DNA of 64,000 nt from Cronobacter dublinensis subsp. dublinensis LMG 23823 (lineage in GTDB: Bacteria; Pseudomonadota; Gammaproteobacteria; Enterobacterales; Enterobacteriaceae): contig NZ_CP012266.1 in assembly GCF_001277235.1 (NCBI RefSeq), forward strand, positions 3,038,001 to 3,102,000, read 5' to 3'. Numbering within the stretch: position 1 is the stretch's first letter; each line of letters begins with the position of its first letter. Below, piece by piece: positions 44,011 through 53,347 of this stretch. The position numbers and the translations under genes are program-made. The notes under the pieces are model-generated. The model searched no databases. It was not told the DNA's origin and saw nothing but the letters and a program-made list of their open reading frames with translations.

Positions 44011-44013
44011 GAC

Positions 44014-44045
44014 AAAAAAAATGGCGCACCCCAAAGGATGCGCCA
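44014..44045 (-). terminator. elaB rho-independent terminator
   Basis: On the minus strand TGGCGCA-N10-TGCGCCA is followed by eight T. It starts 19 bases after the elaB stop codon. Confidence 0.85.
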
Positions 44046-44063
44046 GCGTGCGGTGCGCTACGC

Positions 44064-44375
44064 TTAGCGACGGGCTAACAGCAGGCCCAGCACGAGCCCT
44101 GCGGCGGCGCCAATCCCTACGCCCTGCCACGGTTTTTCATGCACATAGTCATCGGCACGATACACCGCCTGTTTGGCACGGAAGTAGTAGTTGTCGGAGG
44201 CAGAGCTGACGCGGTTTTTCACGTCATGCAGCGCCTGCTCGGCGCGCGCTTTCAGCTCGATATATTTTTGATCCGCCGGGTCGCCAGAGGAGCGCAGGAT
44301 CTCTTCCAGCGTGTCGCTCAGCAGGGTCAGGTCATCGTCTACACGTGTTTCATAAGGTTGTGAAGATAAAGGCAT
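44064..44375 (-). CDS. elaB: ElaB, tail-anchored inner-membrane DUF883 protein
   Basis: 103 residues (E. coli 101). A soluble, helical, charged N-terminal region (DDDLTLLSDTLEEILRSSGD) is followed by a single C-terminal membrane helix with small residues (GVGIGAAAGLVLGLLLARR). In E. coli it is a tail-anchored, stress-related protein that can associate with ribosomes, related to YqjD. The start at 44375 follows CGGAGA and was chosen over one 7 codons upstream. Confidence 0.92.
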   Translation of the reverse strand: MPLSSQPYETRVDDDLTLLSDTLEEILRSSGDPADQKYIELKARAEQALHDVKNRVSSASDNYYFRAKQAVYRADDYVHEKPWQGVGIGAAAGLVLGLLLARR

Positions 44376-44424
44376 AACTGGTCTCCGTGTTAACAAGTTA
44401 CCGGTTTGCTAACTATAGACACAA

Positions 44425-44895
44425 TCACGCTTTTTTGCCTGGCAGCGGTTCGCGACGCATTCCGATGTGCGGGATGCCGTCTTCGTCGTAGATGTCTGTC
44501 GCGGGGGTGAAGCCAAACTGCGCGTAAAAGGCCTGCAGATGCGCCTGCGCGCTCAGGTATAGCGGGCTCTGCGGCCAGTGACGCTCGCAGCTTGCGACGG
44601 CGCGTTTCATCAGTTCGACGCCCAGCTTTTCGCCCCGCGCCAGCCCTGAAACAATGACCCGGCCTATCGCCACCGGCGCGTCAGACGCATTACTTTTCAG
44701 AATCCTCGCATAAGCGATGAGCTGATTATCGCGCCAGCCGAGCAGATGACGGTTCTCGCCCACCAGGTCTTCGCCGTCCACATCCAGATAGGGACAGGTT
44801 TGTTCAACCACAAACACCTCGCAGCGCAGCTTCAGCAGCGCGTATAAGGTTGGGACATCCAGCTCAGCGTGATGCTTATCCTGCCAGTCGATCAT
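44425..44895 (-). CDS. elaA: ElaA, GNAT-family N-acetyltransferase
   Basis: 156 residues (E. coli 153). The GNAT acetyl-CoA motif appears as IGRVIVSGLARGEKLGVELM (near 78-97), and the family's RCEVFVVEQTCPYLDVDGED segment lies near residue 29. Acceptor substrate is unknown. The gene lies between elaB and divergent rnz. Confidence 0.93.
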   Translation of the reverse strand: MIDWQDKHHAELDVPTLYALLKLRCEVFVVEQTCPYLDVDGEDLVGENRHLLGWRDNQLIAYARILKSNASDAPVAIGRVIVSGLARGEKLGVELMKRAVASCERHWPQSPLYLSAQAHLQAFYAQFGFTPATDIYDEDGIPHIGMRREPLPGKKA

Positions 44896-44967
44896 AATGG
44901 GCTCCAGATTGTGCGGCGATCCTCGTTATACTAAAAGCTTTCCCCGATCTTGCAGAGTAAATTCCTC

Positions 44968-45882
44968 ATGGAACTGACATTTTTAGGCACCAGCGCCGGG
45001 TTGCCCTCCACCACGCGCAACGTGACGGCCATTGTGCTGAACCCGCAGAATAATCAGTCGGGGCTGTGGCTTTTTGACTGCGGCGAGGCGACCCAGCATC
45101 AGATGCTGCGCGCCAGCGCGAACCCCGGTAAGATTGAGAAGATTTTTATCACGCATCTGCACGGCGATCATATCTTCGGGCTACCGGGCCTGTTGTGCAG
45201 CCGCTCGATGGCAGGCTGCGAAACGCCGCTTGACGTCTACGGCCCGCAGGGTATCAAAGAATTTATTGAGACCGCGCTGCGCCTGAGCGGCTCCTGGACC
45301 AGCTACCCGCTGCGCATCCACGAAATCACCGCAGGCACCGTGCTTGATGATGATGCGTTCACCGTCACCGCGTTTGCGCTGACGCACCCGGTGGAGTGCT
45401 ATGGCTACCGGATTGAAGAGCGCGACAAGCCTGGCACGCTGGACGCCGCGGCGCTGAAAGCGGCGGGCGTGACGCCAGGACCGCTGTTTCAGCAGCTCAA
45501 ACGCGGCGAGACGGTAACGCTGGATGACGGACGCACGCTGTGCGGCGCGGATTACCTGAGCGCGCCGCGCCCCGGCAAAAAGATAGCGATTTTCGGCGAT
45601 ACGGGCCCGACGGCGCAGGCGGCCGCACTCGCCCGTGATGTCGACCTGATGGTGCATGAAACCACGCTTGAGGCGGCGATGGCCGAGAAAGCCAACGGGC
45701 GCGGGCATTCCACCACGCAGCAGGCGGCGACGCTCGCCCGTGAGGCGGGCGCGAAGCGTCTGGTGATGACGCACTTCAGCTCGCGCTACGACGCGGCGGA
45801 CTGCCAGCGGCTGCTGGCGGAGTGCCAGGCTATTTTTCCGGCAAGCGAACTGGCGGAAGATTTCCTGACCCTCACGGTATAG
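44968..45882 (+). CDS. rnz: Ribonuclease BN (RNase Z family)
   Basis: Zinc metallo-beta-lactamase ribonuclease that matures tRNA 3' ends (also named elaC or rbn). The start MELTFLGTSAG at 44968 gives 304 residues (E. coli 305); an in-frame start 6 codons earlier is rejected. The zinc motif HLHGDH is near residue 64, other ligands are in the AIFGDTGP aspartate and the MTHFSSRY histidine, and the exosite region is in the middle. It converges on nuoN at a bidirectional terminator. Confidence 0.95.
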   Translation: MELTFLGTSAGLPSTTRNVTAIVLNPQNNQSGLWLFDCGEATQHQMLRASANPGKIEKIFITHLHGDHIFGLPGLLCSRSMAGCETPLDVYGPQGIKEFIETALRLSGSWTSYPLRIHEITAGTVLDDDAFTVTAFALTHPVECYGYRIEERDKPGTLDAAALKAAGVTPGPLFQQLKRGETVTLDDGRTLCGADYLSAPRPGKKIAIFGDTGPTAQAAALARDVDLMVHETTLEAAMAEKANGRGHSTTQQAATLAREAGAKRLVMTHFSSRYDAADCQRLLAECQAIFPASELAEDFLTLTV

Positions 45883-45890
45883 CGCCCATA

Positions 45891-45918
45891 AAAAAACCGC
45901 CGGTTACCGGCGGTTTTT
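45891..45918. terminator. Bidirectional terminator between rnz and nuoN
   Basis: AAAAAACCGCCGG-TTA-CCGGCGGTTTTT forms a perfect stem flanked by A- and T-runs, so it can stop both the rnz transcript and the 15 kb nuo transcript. Confidence 0.92.
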
Positions 45919-45936
45919 GTTAGCTCAGGCTCGCGC

Positions 45937-47394
45937 TTACATCAGCGGTTTCGCCAGATTGACCAGCGTGATCAGCGGTTGCGGCCAGACGCCCAGCACC
46001 AGGACCAGCAGCGCGGAGATAAGCACCACGACGCCGCCTGCGCTGTACGCCCAGTTGGACGGCACATCGCGGTTAAGCTGCTGCGGCGCGTTGAGGTACA
46101 GGCTTACCGCGACACGCAGGTAGTAGTAAAGACCAATCGCCGAGCCCACCACGATGGCAGCGGTCAGCCACCACAGGCCTGACTGCACACCCACTGCCAG
46201 CACGTAGAATTTGCCGATAAAGCCGAGCGTCATCGGAATACCCGCCAGCGACAGCATCATCACGGTCATGACCGCGGAGAGGATCGGACGGTGCCAGAAC
46301 AGGCCACGGTAGGAGTAGAGCGAATCTGCGTCCGGGCCGCGATACGGGCTGGACATCAGGCTCACCACGCCAAACGCGCCGAGGCTGCTGAACAGATAGC
46401 CTGCAAGGTACACGCCCACGGCTTCCATCGACATTTCGCCGCTTTTCAGCGCAATCAGCGCCACCAGCAGATAGCCGAGATGGGAGATGGAGGAGTAACC
46501 GAGCAGACGCTTAATGTTGGTCTGGGTCAGCGCCATCAGGTTACCGAAGAGGATTGAGGCGAAGGCCAGCACGCCTAACACCACGCGTACCGCCTCGCTC
46601 TCTCCCACCGGCGCGTAGAGGAACAGACGCATTACCACGCCGAAGATAGCGATTTTGCTCGCGGTGGCCAGGAAGGTCGAAACCGGCGCAGGCGCGCCCT
46701 GGTAAACGTCCGGCGTCCAGAGATGGAACGGCACCAGCGAGAGCTTAAAGCCGAGACCGACAATCATCAGGCCGAGACCCGCCAGCAGCAGCGGCTCGTG
46801 CAGCATGTTGTCCGCGAGGCTCTTACCGAGCGCCACAAACGACAGGCTGCCGGACTGCGCGTAAACCAGCGCCATACCAAACAGCAGGAATGACGAGGCG
46901 GCGGCAGACAGGATGGTGTATTTGATAGCCGCTTCCAGCGAACGCTTCTGGCGGAAGGCGTAGCCCACCAGGCCAAACAGCGGCAGCGAAATCAGCTCAA
47001 TACCCAGGAACAGCGAGGCCAGATGGTTGGCATTCGCCAGCAGAATGCCACCCATCGCGGCAATCAGCACCAGCAGGTAGAACTCTTCCTTGTTGTCGTT
47101 ATACCCCTGCAGCCACGGATAAGCGAAAGTACAGGTTGCAAGACTCGCCAGCAGCACCAGCCCGGTATAGAGCATGGCGTAACCGTCCACACGCATCAGC
47201 GGCGTGACATCCATCGCGCCTGCCTGACCGACGAACCACAGCGACAGCAGCGCGGCGTTAAGCCCGACGACGGACAGCGTGGCATTCAGGAAGTGGTTAC
47301 GTCGCCACGCAATGGAGAGCATCACAACTACCACCGTCAATCCGACGATCAGCAGCGGTAGCAGCGCGATCAATTGTTGAGTAGTTATTGTCAT
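45937..47394 (-). CDS. nuoN: NuoN, NADH-quinone oxidoreductase subunit N
   Basis: Antiporter-like membrane subunit of respiratory complex I, 485 residues with about fourteen hydrophobic helices. Conserved proton-channel lysines lie in helices such as GFKLSLVPFHLWTPDVYQ and TNIKRLLGYSSISHLGY. It is the last gene of the nuo operon and starts 6 bases after the nuoM stop codon. Confidence 0.98.
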   Translation of the reverse strand: MTITTQQLIALLPLLIVGLTVVVVMLSIAWRRNHFLNATLSVVGLNAALLSLWFVGQAGAMDVTPLMRVDGYAMLYTGLVLLASLATCTFAYPWLQGYNDNKEEFYLLVLIAAMGGILLANANHLASLFLGIELISLPLFGLVGYAFRQKRSLEAAIKYTILSAAASSFLLFGMALVYAQSGSLSFVALGKSLADNMLHEPLLLAGLGLMIVGLGFKLSLVPFHLWTPDVYQGAPAPVSTFLATASKIAIFGVVMRLFLYAPVGESEAVRVVLGVLAFASILFGNLMALTQTNIKRLLGYSSISHLGYLLVALIALKSGEMSMEAVGVYLAGYLFSSLGAFGVVSLMSSPYRGPDADSLYSYRGLFWHRPILSAVMTVMMLSLAGIPMTLGFIGKFYVLAVGVQSGLWWLTAAIVVGSAIGLYYYLRVAVSLYLNAPQQLNRDVPSNWAYSAGGVVVLISALLVLVLGVWPQPLITLVNLAKPLM

Positions 47395-47400
47395 GGCGAA

Positions 47401-48930
47401 TTACGGCCTTGTAGTTGAAACAGAATCGGTAAACCACTGCTGAATATTGCTCATCGCCGAATGGGATGTATCCAGAATTGGCTGGGGATAAAAGCCCAGC
47501 AGCACCAGAAGCACCACCAGCAGCAGGATCATAAACAGCTCGCGCAGCGACAGGCCGCGGATCTCCTGACGCGCCGCGTCGCTCTTCGGCTGGCCGAAGT
47601 ACGCGCGATGCAGCATCGCCAGCGAGTAAACGGAAGCGAACACCAGACCGAAAGTCGAAATGACGGTGATAACCGGCACGACCTGGAAGCTGCCGAACAG
47701 GATCATGAATTCGCCAACGAAGTTACCGGTGCCCGGCATACCGAGCGTCGCCACAGCAAAGAACATCGACAGGGCCGGAAGCCATTTGATCTTGCTCCAC
47801 AGGCCGCCCATCTGGCGCATATCGCGAGTATGCAGACGCTCATAGAGCTGACCGCACAGAATAAACAGACCCGCCGCGGACAGACCGTGAGCGATCATCT
47901 GGATAACCGCGCCCTGGTAAGCGAGCTGGCTGCCGGTGTAGATGGCAATCAGCACGAAACCCATGTGGGAAACGGAGGTGTATGCGATAAGGCGTTTGAT
48001 GTCGTACTGGGTGAAAGCCATCCATGCGCCGTAGAAAATACCGATAACACCCAGCCACATGGCGATCGGGGCAAATTCGGCAGACGCGTTCGGGAACAGC
48101 GGCAGCGCAAAGCGCAGCAGACCGTAGGCCGCGGTTTTCAGCAGGATGCCCGCGAGGTCGACAGAACCAGCGGTCGGCGCCTGCGAGTGCGCGTCCGGCA
48201 GCCAGCCATGCAGCGGCACCACCGGCATTTTCACCGCAAACGCGATGAAGAAGCCGAGCATCAGCAGATATTCGACACCGTGCGACATCGGCGTTTTCAG
48301 CAGTTGTTCATAGTTGAACGTCCACTCGTTGGTCGCGTTGTAGTGCACAAACACCAGCGCCAGGATGGCAATCAGCATCACCAGACCGCTCGCCTGGGTA
48401 TAGATGAAGAACTTGGTGGCCGCCGTGATACGCGTCTTACCGTCCGATGCCTTATGGCCCCACAGGGCAATCAGGAAGTACATCGGCACCAGCATCATTT
48501 CCCAGAAGAAGAAGAACAGGAACATGTCGATGGCGAGGAATACGCCGATAACGCCGCCCAGGATCCACATCAGGTTCAGGTGGAAGAAGCCCTGATATTT
48601 TTCAATCTCATTCCACGAGCAGAGCACCGCCAGCACGCCGAGCAGGCCGGTCAGTACCACCATCAGCAGCGACAGACCGTCGATGGCTAAGTGGATGGTG
48701 ATACCAAAGCGCGGGATCCAGTCGTGAATGTACTGGTCCTGCCACTTCGGAAACTCACCGGATTGCGTCAGTGAGTAGCCGCCCTGCAACCAGAGTTGCA
48801 GGCCGAGCGCCAGCGTCAGCCCCATGGTAATCAGCGCAATCCAGCGCGGCACCTTAACGCCGAAGCGTTCGGTCTGCCAGCACAGGAAGCCGCCGATAAA
48901 GGGAATCAGTATTAGCCAGGGTAGTAACAT
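47401..48930 (-). CDS. nuoM: NuoM, NADH-quinone oxidoreductase subunit M
   Basis: Antiporter-like membrane subunit, 509 residues as in E. coli when started at 48930 (MLLPWLILIPFIGG); an in-frame start 10 codons upstream is rejected. The helix-5 glutamate lies in FFFFWEMMLVPMYFLIALWG, and AVKMPVVPLHGWLPDAHSQA carries channel lysine and histidine. A 168-base gap with REP-like repeats separates it from nuoL, similar to E. coli. Confidence 0.98.
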   Translation of the reverse strand: MLLPWLILIPFIGGFLCWQTERFGVKVPRWIALITMGLTLALGLQLWLQGGYSLTQSGEFPKWQDQYIHDWIPRFGITIHLAIDGLSLLMVVLTGLLGVLAVLCSWNEIEKYQGFFHLNLMWILGGVIGVFLAIDMFLFFFFWEMMLVPMYFLIALWGHKASDGKTRITAATKFFIYTQASGLVMLIAILALVFVHYNATNEWTFNYEQLLKTPMSHGVEYLLMLGFFIAFAVKMPVVPLHGWLPDAHSQAPTAGSVDLAGILLKTAAYGLLRFALPLFPNASAEFAPIAMWLGVIGIFYGAWMAFTQYDIKRLIAYTSVSHMGFVLIAIYTGSQLAYQGAVIQMIAHGLSAAGLFILCGQLYERLHTRDMRQMGGLWSKIKWLPALSMFFAVATLGMPGTGNFVGEFMILFGSFQVVPVITVISTFGLVFASVYSLAMLHRAYFGQPKSDAARQEIRGLSLRELFMILLLVVLLVLLGFYPQPILDTSHSAMSNIQQWFTDSVSTTRP

Positions 48931-49017
48931 GGCGATATTTGTTCCTTGTTTAAGTCCCAAAGGGACCGATTTTCAACGAATTCGACTACATCCACGTTTG
49001 AGGGCGGTTGACGGTGT

Positions 49018-49081
49018 CGGGTGGCGCTAACGCTTACCCGCCCTGCCGTCTCCCTCGCCCGGTAGCGCAACGCCACCGGGC
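49018..49081. repeat. REP-like pair between nuoM and nuoL
   Basis: Two REP-type palindromes in opposite orientation: CGGGTGGCGCTAACGCTTACCCG (49018-49040) as an imperfect stem and GCCCGGTAGCG-CAA-CGCCACCGGGC (49057-49081) with an 11-position stem. The arrangement resembles a small BIME. Such elements stabilise upstream mRNA or bind gyrase and IHF in E. coli. Confidence 0.75.
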
Positions 49082-49098
49082 AACACCGCCATCTCAAA

Positions 49099-50940
49099 TC
49101 AACGCAACACCATCAACAACACCAGCACGACCACCGCGCCGATACTCATTGAGGCCACATACCAGCGCAGATAGCCGTTCTCGCTCAGCAGCAGACCACG
49201 GCCTGCGTAGCGGGAAAGAATGGCCGGAATGTTCATCAGTGCGTTAAGCGGATCGCGTTGCAACAGCCAGGCGATACCCAGGAAAGGCTTGACGAACACT
49301 TTGTCATACAGCCAGTCGAAGCCCCAGGCGTGGTACCACCAGGTGCCGAAGAAACGACCCGGCGCGCTTTTAGCAATGGCGGTAACCAGCGTACGCTTGC
49401 CAAGCCACAGCCAGGCGGCGATCAGAATGCCCGCTATAGCGACCACACCGGAGGTAATTTCAAGCGTCAGAACGCGACCGTGCTCAAGCTCGGTGGTGTC
49501 TGGCAGAACGCCCGCCAGCGGAGGCACAATCATCGCGCCAACGAAGGTGGACAGTACCAGCAGCACAATCAGCGGCAGGTGATGGGTAATCCCTTTCCCT
49601 GCGTGAGCATGAATTTGTTCTTTACCGTGGAATACGATGAAAATCATACGGAAGGTATACAGGGAGGTCATGAACGCACCGACCAGACCCGCAACCATCA
49701 GATTGATATGTCCATTCGCCATGGCACCTGCAAGGATTTCGTCCTTACTGAAGAAGCCCGCGGTGATAAGCGGCAGCGCCGCCAGCGCCGCGCCGCCCAC
49801 CAGGAAGCAGACATACACCAGCGGGATGGACTTACGCAGGCCGCCCATCTTGAAGATGTTCTGCTCGTGGTGGCACGCCAGAATGACGGAGCCGGACGAG
49901 AGGAACAGCAGCGCTTTAAAGAACGCGTGGGTCATCAGGTGGAAAATCGCTGCGTCCCACGCCTGAACGCCAAGCGCCAGGAACATGTAGCCAATCTGGC
50001 TCATAGTGGAGTAAGCGAGAACGCGTTTGATATCCGTCTGCACCAGGGCCGCGAAGCCCGCCAGCACCAGCGTAACAGCCCCTACGATACCGACCAGATG
50101 CAGCACGTCCGGCGTCAGGAGGAACAGGCCATGGGTGCGGGCAATCAGGTAAACGCCCGCGGTCACCATGGTTGCCGCGTGGATCAGCGCGGAAACCGGC
50201 GTCGGGCCCGCCATCGCGTCCGCAAGCCAGGTCTGGAGCGGAAGCTGAGCAGATTTACCGACCGCGCCGCCGAGCAGCATCAGCGTCGCCCAGCGCAACA
50301 TCTCATTGCCATTAGCAAAGTGCTGCGGCGCCAGTTCGACCATTTCGCGGAAGTTCAGCGTGCCCAGTTCGTTGTAAAGAATGAACAGCGCGAATGCGAG
50401 GAAGACGTCACCCACGCGGGTCACGACAAACGCTTTCATCGCCGCAGCGCCATTCTTCGGATCGGCGTAGTAGAAACCGATCAGCAGATAGGAGCACAGG
50501 CCCACGCCTTCCCAGCCGAGGTACATCAACAGCAGGTTATCGGAGAGCACCAGCACGACCATGCTCGCGATAAACAGGTTGGTATACGCGAAGAAGCGGG
50601 AGTAGCCCTCTTCGCCGCGCATGTACCAGGACGCGAACATGTGGATCAGGAAGCCTACGCCCGTGACCACAGAGAGCATGGTGAGCGACAGGCCATCCAG
50701 CACCAGGTTAACGCCGATGTTGAAATCGCCAACGGACATCCAGGTCCACAGCGGCAGCGAGAACGCCTGTTTGCCGTTATTAAAGAAATCAATGCCAGCG
50801 TAAGCGGTGACCAGCGCGGCCAGCCCTACAGAGCCTACCCCGACCGTCGCGGAGAGGTTTTCCGACCAGCGTCCGCGAGAGAAGGCGAGCAGTACGTAGC
50901 CAATCAATGGCAAAATAATGGTTAATGCGAGCAGGTTCAT
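49099..50940 (-). CDS. nuoL: NuoL, NADH-quinone oxidoreductase subunit L
   Basis: Largest antiporter-like membrane subunit, 613 residues, equal to E. coli. The proton-pumping core is visible in YLGWEGVGLCSYLLIGFYY and in GKSAQLPLQTWLADAMAGPT. The C-terminal lateral helix that spans the membrane arm is present after residue 510. Overlaps nuoK by 4 bases (ATGA). Confidence 0.98.
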   Translation of the reverse strand: MNLLALTIILPLIGYVLLAFSRGRWSENLSATVGVGSVGLAALVTAYAGIDFFNNGKQAFSLPLWTWMSVGDFNIGVNLVLDGLSLTMLSVVTGVGFLIHMFASWYMRGEEGYSRFFAYTNLFIASMVVLVLSDNLLLMYLGWEGVGLCSYLLIGFYYADPKNGAAAMKAFVVTRVGDVFLAFALFILYNELGTLNFREMVELAPQHFANGNEMLRWATLMLLGGAVGKSAQLPLQTWLADAMAGPTPVSALIHAATMVTAGVYLIARTHGLFLLTPDVLHLVGIVGAVTLVLAGFAALVQTDIKRVLAYSTMSQIGYMFLALGVQAWDAAIFHLMTHAFFKALLFLSSGSVILACHHEQNIFKMGGLRKSIPLVYVCFLVGGAALAALPLITAGFFSKDEILAGAMANGHINLMVAGLVGAFMTSLYTFRMIFIVFHGKEQIHAHAGKGITHHLPLIVLLVLSTFVGAMIVPPLAGVLPDTTELEHGRVLTLEITSGVVAIAGILIAAWLWLGKRTLVTAIAKSAPGRFFGTWWYHAWGFDWLYDKVFVKPFLGIAWLLQRDPLNALMNIPAILSRYAGRGLLLSENGYLRWYVASMSIGAVVVLVLLMVLR

Positions 50941-51239
50941 CCACGCATCTCACTTACTGAATCGATATTCAGGTTCTGGCGACGACGATGGAGTTGCAGC
51001 AGCAGCGCGAGGCCGATGCTCGCTTCCGCCGCGGCTAAGCTAATCGCCAGGATATACATTATCTGGCCGTCAGTCTGGCCCCAGTAGCTGCCCGCGACCA
51101 CGAAGGCGAGCGCGGCGGCGTTAATCATGATTTCCAGCCCAATCAGCATAAACAGCAGATTGCGGCGGATAACCAGACCGGTCAGGCCCAGGACGAACAG
51201 AATCGCCGCCAGGATCAGTCCATGTTGTAACGGGATCAT
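50937..51239 (-). CDS. nuoK: NuoK, NADH-quinone oxidoreductase subunit K
   Basis: 100-residue membrane subunit with three helices. The conserved channel glutamates lie in MLIGLEIMINAAAL (near 36) and ISLAAAEASIGLAL (near 72). Overlaps nuoJ and nuoL by 4 bases each. Confidence 0.98.
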   Translation of the reverse strand: MIPLQHGLILAAILFVLGLTGLVIRRNLLFMLIGLEIMINAAALAFVVAGSYWGQTDGQIMYILAISLAAAEASIGLALLLQLHRRRQNLNIDSVSEMRG

Positions 51240-51799
51240 GCGCGCTCCTCCGTTTTTCTTTTCGACGCGTCCGACGGAGCCCCGCCGCGCACGCTCACCA
51301 CATCGCCCGCTTTCTCTTCACGGCCAAGGTGGAAGGCGACAACCAGGCCCGCCAGCAGCAGCATGGACGCGAGTTCCACCGCCAGTACGTAAGGCTGGAA
51401 CAGGTCTTTACCGACGGCTTTCGCGCTAATCGGATTGCCTTCAATGCCCTGATCGTTAACGCCGAGAATCGCGTAAACGATCACCACCAGCAGGACAGCC
51501 GAGAGAATGCCAGGGCCAATCCAGATCTGCGGCTTGAGCCATTCGCGCTCCTGACGCACCACGGAATCCCCGAGGTTGAGCATCATAACCACGAACACGA
51601 AGAGCACCATGATGGCGCCTGCGTAGACGATGATTTCCAGCGCACCGGCAAAGTAAGCGCCCAGCGAGAAAAAGACGCCCGCGATCGCCAGCAGCGAAAT
51701 GATCAGGTACAGCAGCGCGTGTACCGGATTGCTGTGGGTGATCACCCGGGCGGTGGTCAGGACCGCCACGAGGGCGCAGATATAAAAAGCGAATTCCAT
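51236..51799 (-). CDS. nuoJ: NuoJ, NADH-quinone oxidoreductase subunit J
   Basis: 187-residue membrane subunit (E. coli 184) with five helices; the conserved tyrosine region is FAGALEIIVYAGAIMVLFVF, which links the quinone site to the pumps. The C-terminal tail is charged. It starts 10 bases after the nuoI stop codon. Confidence 0.97.
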   Translation of the reverse strand: MEFAFYICALVAVLTTARVITHSNPVHALLYLIISLLAIAGVFFSLGAYFAGALEIIVYAGAIMVLFVFVVMMLNLGDSVVRQEREWLKPQIWIGPGILSAVLLVVIVYAILGVNDQGIEGNPISAKAVGKDLFQPYVLAVELASMLLLAGLVVAFHLGREEKAGDVVSVRGGAPSDASKRKTEERA

Positions 51800-51809
51800 T
51801 CCTGACTCC

Positions 51810-52352
51810 TTAAGGTAACAGGCCTTTGACGTCGATAGGTTTGGCTTCGTTTTCCGCCTCGCCCTTATCTTTGCCGTCGATTGCCATACCCGCCATCCGG
51901 TAGAAGTTATATTCCGGGTATTTGCCCGGACCGGAAATCAGCAGGTCCTCTTTTTCATACACCAGATCCTGGCGCTTAAACTCGCCCAGCTCGAAATCCG
52001 GCGTCAGCTGGATTGCGGTCGTCGGACAGGCCTCTTCGCACATCCCGCAGAAAATGCAGCGCGAGAAGTTAATGCGGAAGAATTCCGGGTACCAGCGGCC
52101 ATCTTTGGTCTCTGCTTTTTGCAAAGAGATACAGCCCACCGGACAGGCGACGGCGCACAGGTTACAGGCTACGCAGCGCTCCTGACCGTCCGGGTCGCGC
52201 GTCAGCACGATACGTCCACGGTAGCGCGGCGGCAGATAAACCGGCTCTTCCGGATACATGCGCGTTTCGCGTTTGGAAAACGCGTGCAGGCCAATCATCC
52301 AGATACTGCGTAGTTGGGTGCCGAAACCAACCACTATGTCTTTCAATGTCAT
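51810..52352 (-). CDS. nuoI: NuoI, NADH-quinone oxidoreductase subunit I (two 4Fe-4S clusters)
   Basis: Peripheral-arm subunit carrying clusters N6a and N6b. The start MTLKDIVVGFG at 52352 gives 180 residues as in E. coli; a 28-codon upstream extension overlaps the end of nuoH and is rejected. The ferredoxin motifs CVACNLCAVACP and CIFCGMCEEACP are complete. Confidence 0.98.
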   Translation of the reverse strand: MTLKDIVVGFGTQLRSIWMIGLHAFSKRETRMYPEEPVYLPPRYRGRIVLTRDPDGQERCVACNLCAVACPVGCISLQKAETKDGRWYPEFFRINFSRCIFCGMCEEACPTTAIQLTPDFELGEFKRQDLVYEKEDLLISGPGKYPEYNFYRMAGMAIDGKDKGEAENEAKPIDVKGLLP

Positions 52353-52366
52353 GGTTTTTCCACCCC

Positions 52367-53347
52367 TTATGCTGCTGTCTGCCAGAGAATGACAGCCGCG
52401 GTTACCAGCAAGTTGATAAGCGTCAGCGGCAGGCAAACTTTCCAGCCGAAGGACATTACCTGGTCATAACGAGGACGCGGTAATGCGGCGCGAATCAAAA
52501 TAAACATCATCATGAAGAACGCGGTTTTCAGCGCGAACCAGATGAAAGGCGGTAACCAGGGACCTTGCCAGCCGCCGAAGAACAGCGTCACGATCAGCGC
52601 GGAAACCGTCACAATCCCGATATATTCGCCCACGAAGAACAGGCCGAACTTCATGCCGGAATATTCGATGTGGTAACCGTCAGCCAGCTCCTGCTCGGCT
52701 TCCGGCTGGTCAAACGGGTGACGGTGACACACCGCAACGCCCGCGATAGCGAAAGTCACAAAGCCGAAGAACTGCGGGATAACGTTCCAGATATGCGCCT
52801 GGTTGTTAACGATATCGGTCATGTTGAAGGAACCCGCCTGCGCGACGACGCCCATCAGGGAGAGCCCGAGGAACACTTCGTAGCTCAGCGTCTGCGCGGA
52901 GGCGCGCATGGCGCCCAGCAGAGAGTATTTGTTGTTGCTCGACCAGCCCGCGAACAGCACCGCATACACGCCAAGACCGGCCATCATCAGGAAGAACAGG
53001 ATCCCGATGTTGAGATCCGCCACCACCCAGGTGGGGCTTACCGGTACGATGGCGAACGCCAGCAGCAGCGAGGTGAACGCGATCATCGGCGCCAGCGTAA
53101 AGATAACGCGGTCAGAGAAGCGCGGAACCCAGTCTTCTTTGAAGAACATCTTGATCATGTCCGCGACCAGCTGGAGCGAACCGCCCCAGCCAACGCGGTT
53201 TGGTCCGTAGCGGTTCTGGAAGAGGCCGAGCAGACGACGCTCGCCAAAACTCATGAACGCGCCGCAGCTCACGACCACCAGCAGAATGACCACCGCTTTA
53301 AGGATGCTGAGCAGGATCTCGATAACATCCGGTGTCAACCAACTCAT
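52367..53347 (-). CDS. nuoH: NuoH, NADH-quinone oxidoreductase subunit H
   Basis: 326-residue membrane subunit (E. coli 325) that forms the quinone-binding entry with NuoB and NuoD. About eight helices; the conserved loop GERRLLGLFQNRYGPNRVGW and the acidic quinone-site loop HRHPFDQPEAEQELADGYH are present. Overlaps nuoG by 4 bases. Confidence 0.98.
   Translation of the reverse strand: MSWLTPDVIEILLSILKAVVILLVVVSCGAFMSFGERRLLGLFQNRYGPNRVGWGGSLQLVADMIKMFFKEDWVPRFSDRVIFTLAPMIAFTSLLLAFAIVPVSPTWVVADLNIGILFFLMMAGLGVYAVLFAGWSSNNKYSLLGAMRASAQTLSYEVFLGLSLMGVVAQAGSFNMTDIVNNQAHIWNVIPQFFGFVTFAIAGVAVCHRHPFDQPEAEQELADGYHIEYSGMKFGLFFVGEYIGIVTVSALIVTLFFGGWQGPWLPPFIWFALKTAFFMMMFILIRAALPRPRYDQVMSFGWKVCLPLTLINLLVTAAVILWQTAA

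Noticed and set aside
49258..50925. 555-codon plus-strand open frame opposite nuoL
   Set aside because: Arginine/glutamine/histidine-rich composition typical of the reverse of membrane-protein codons; shadow frame.
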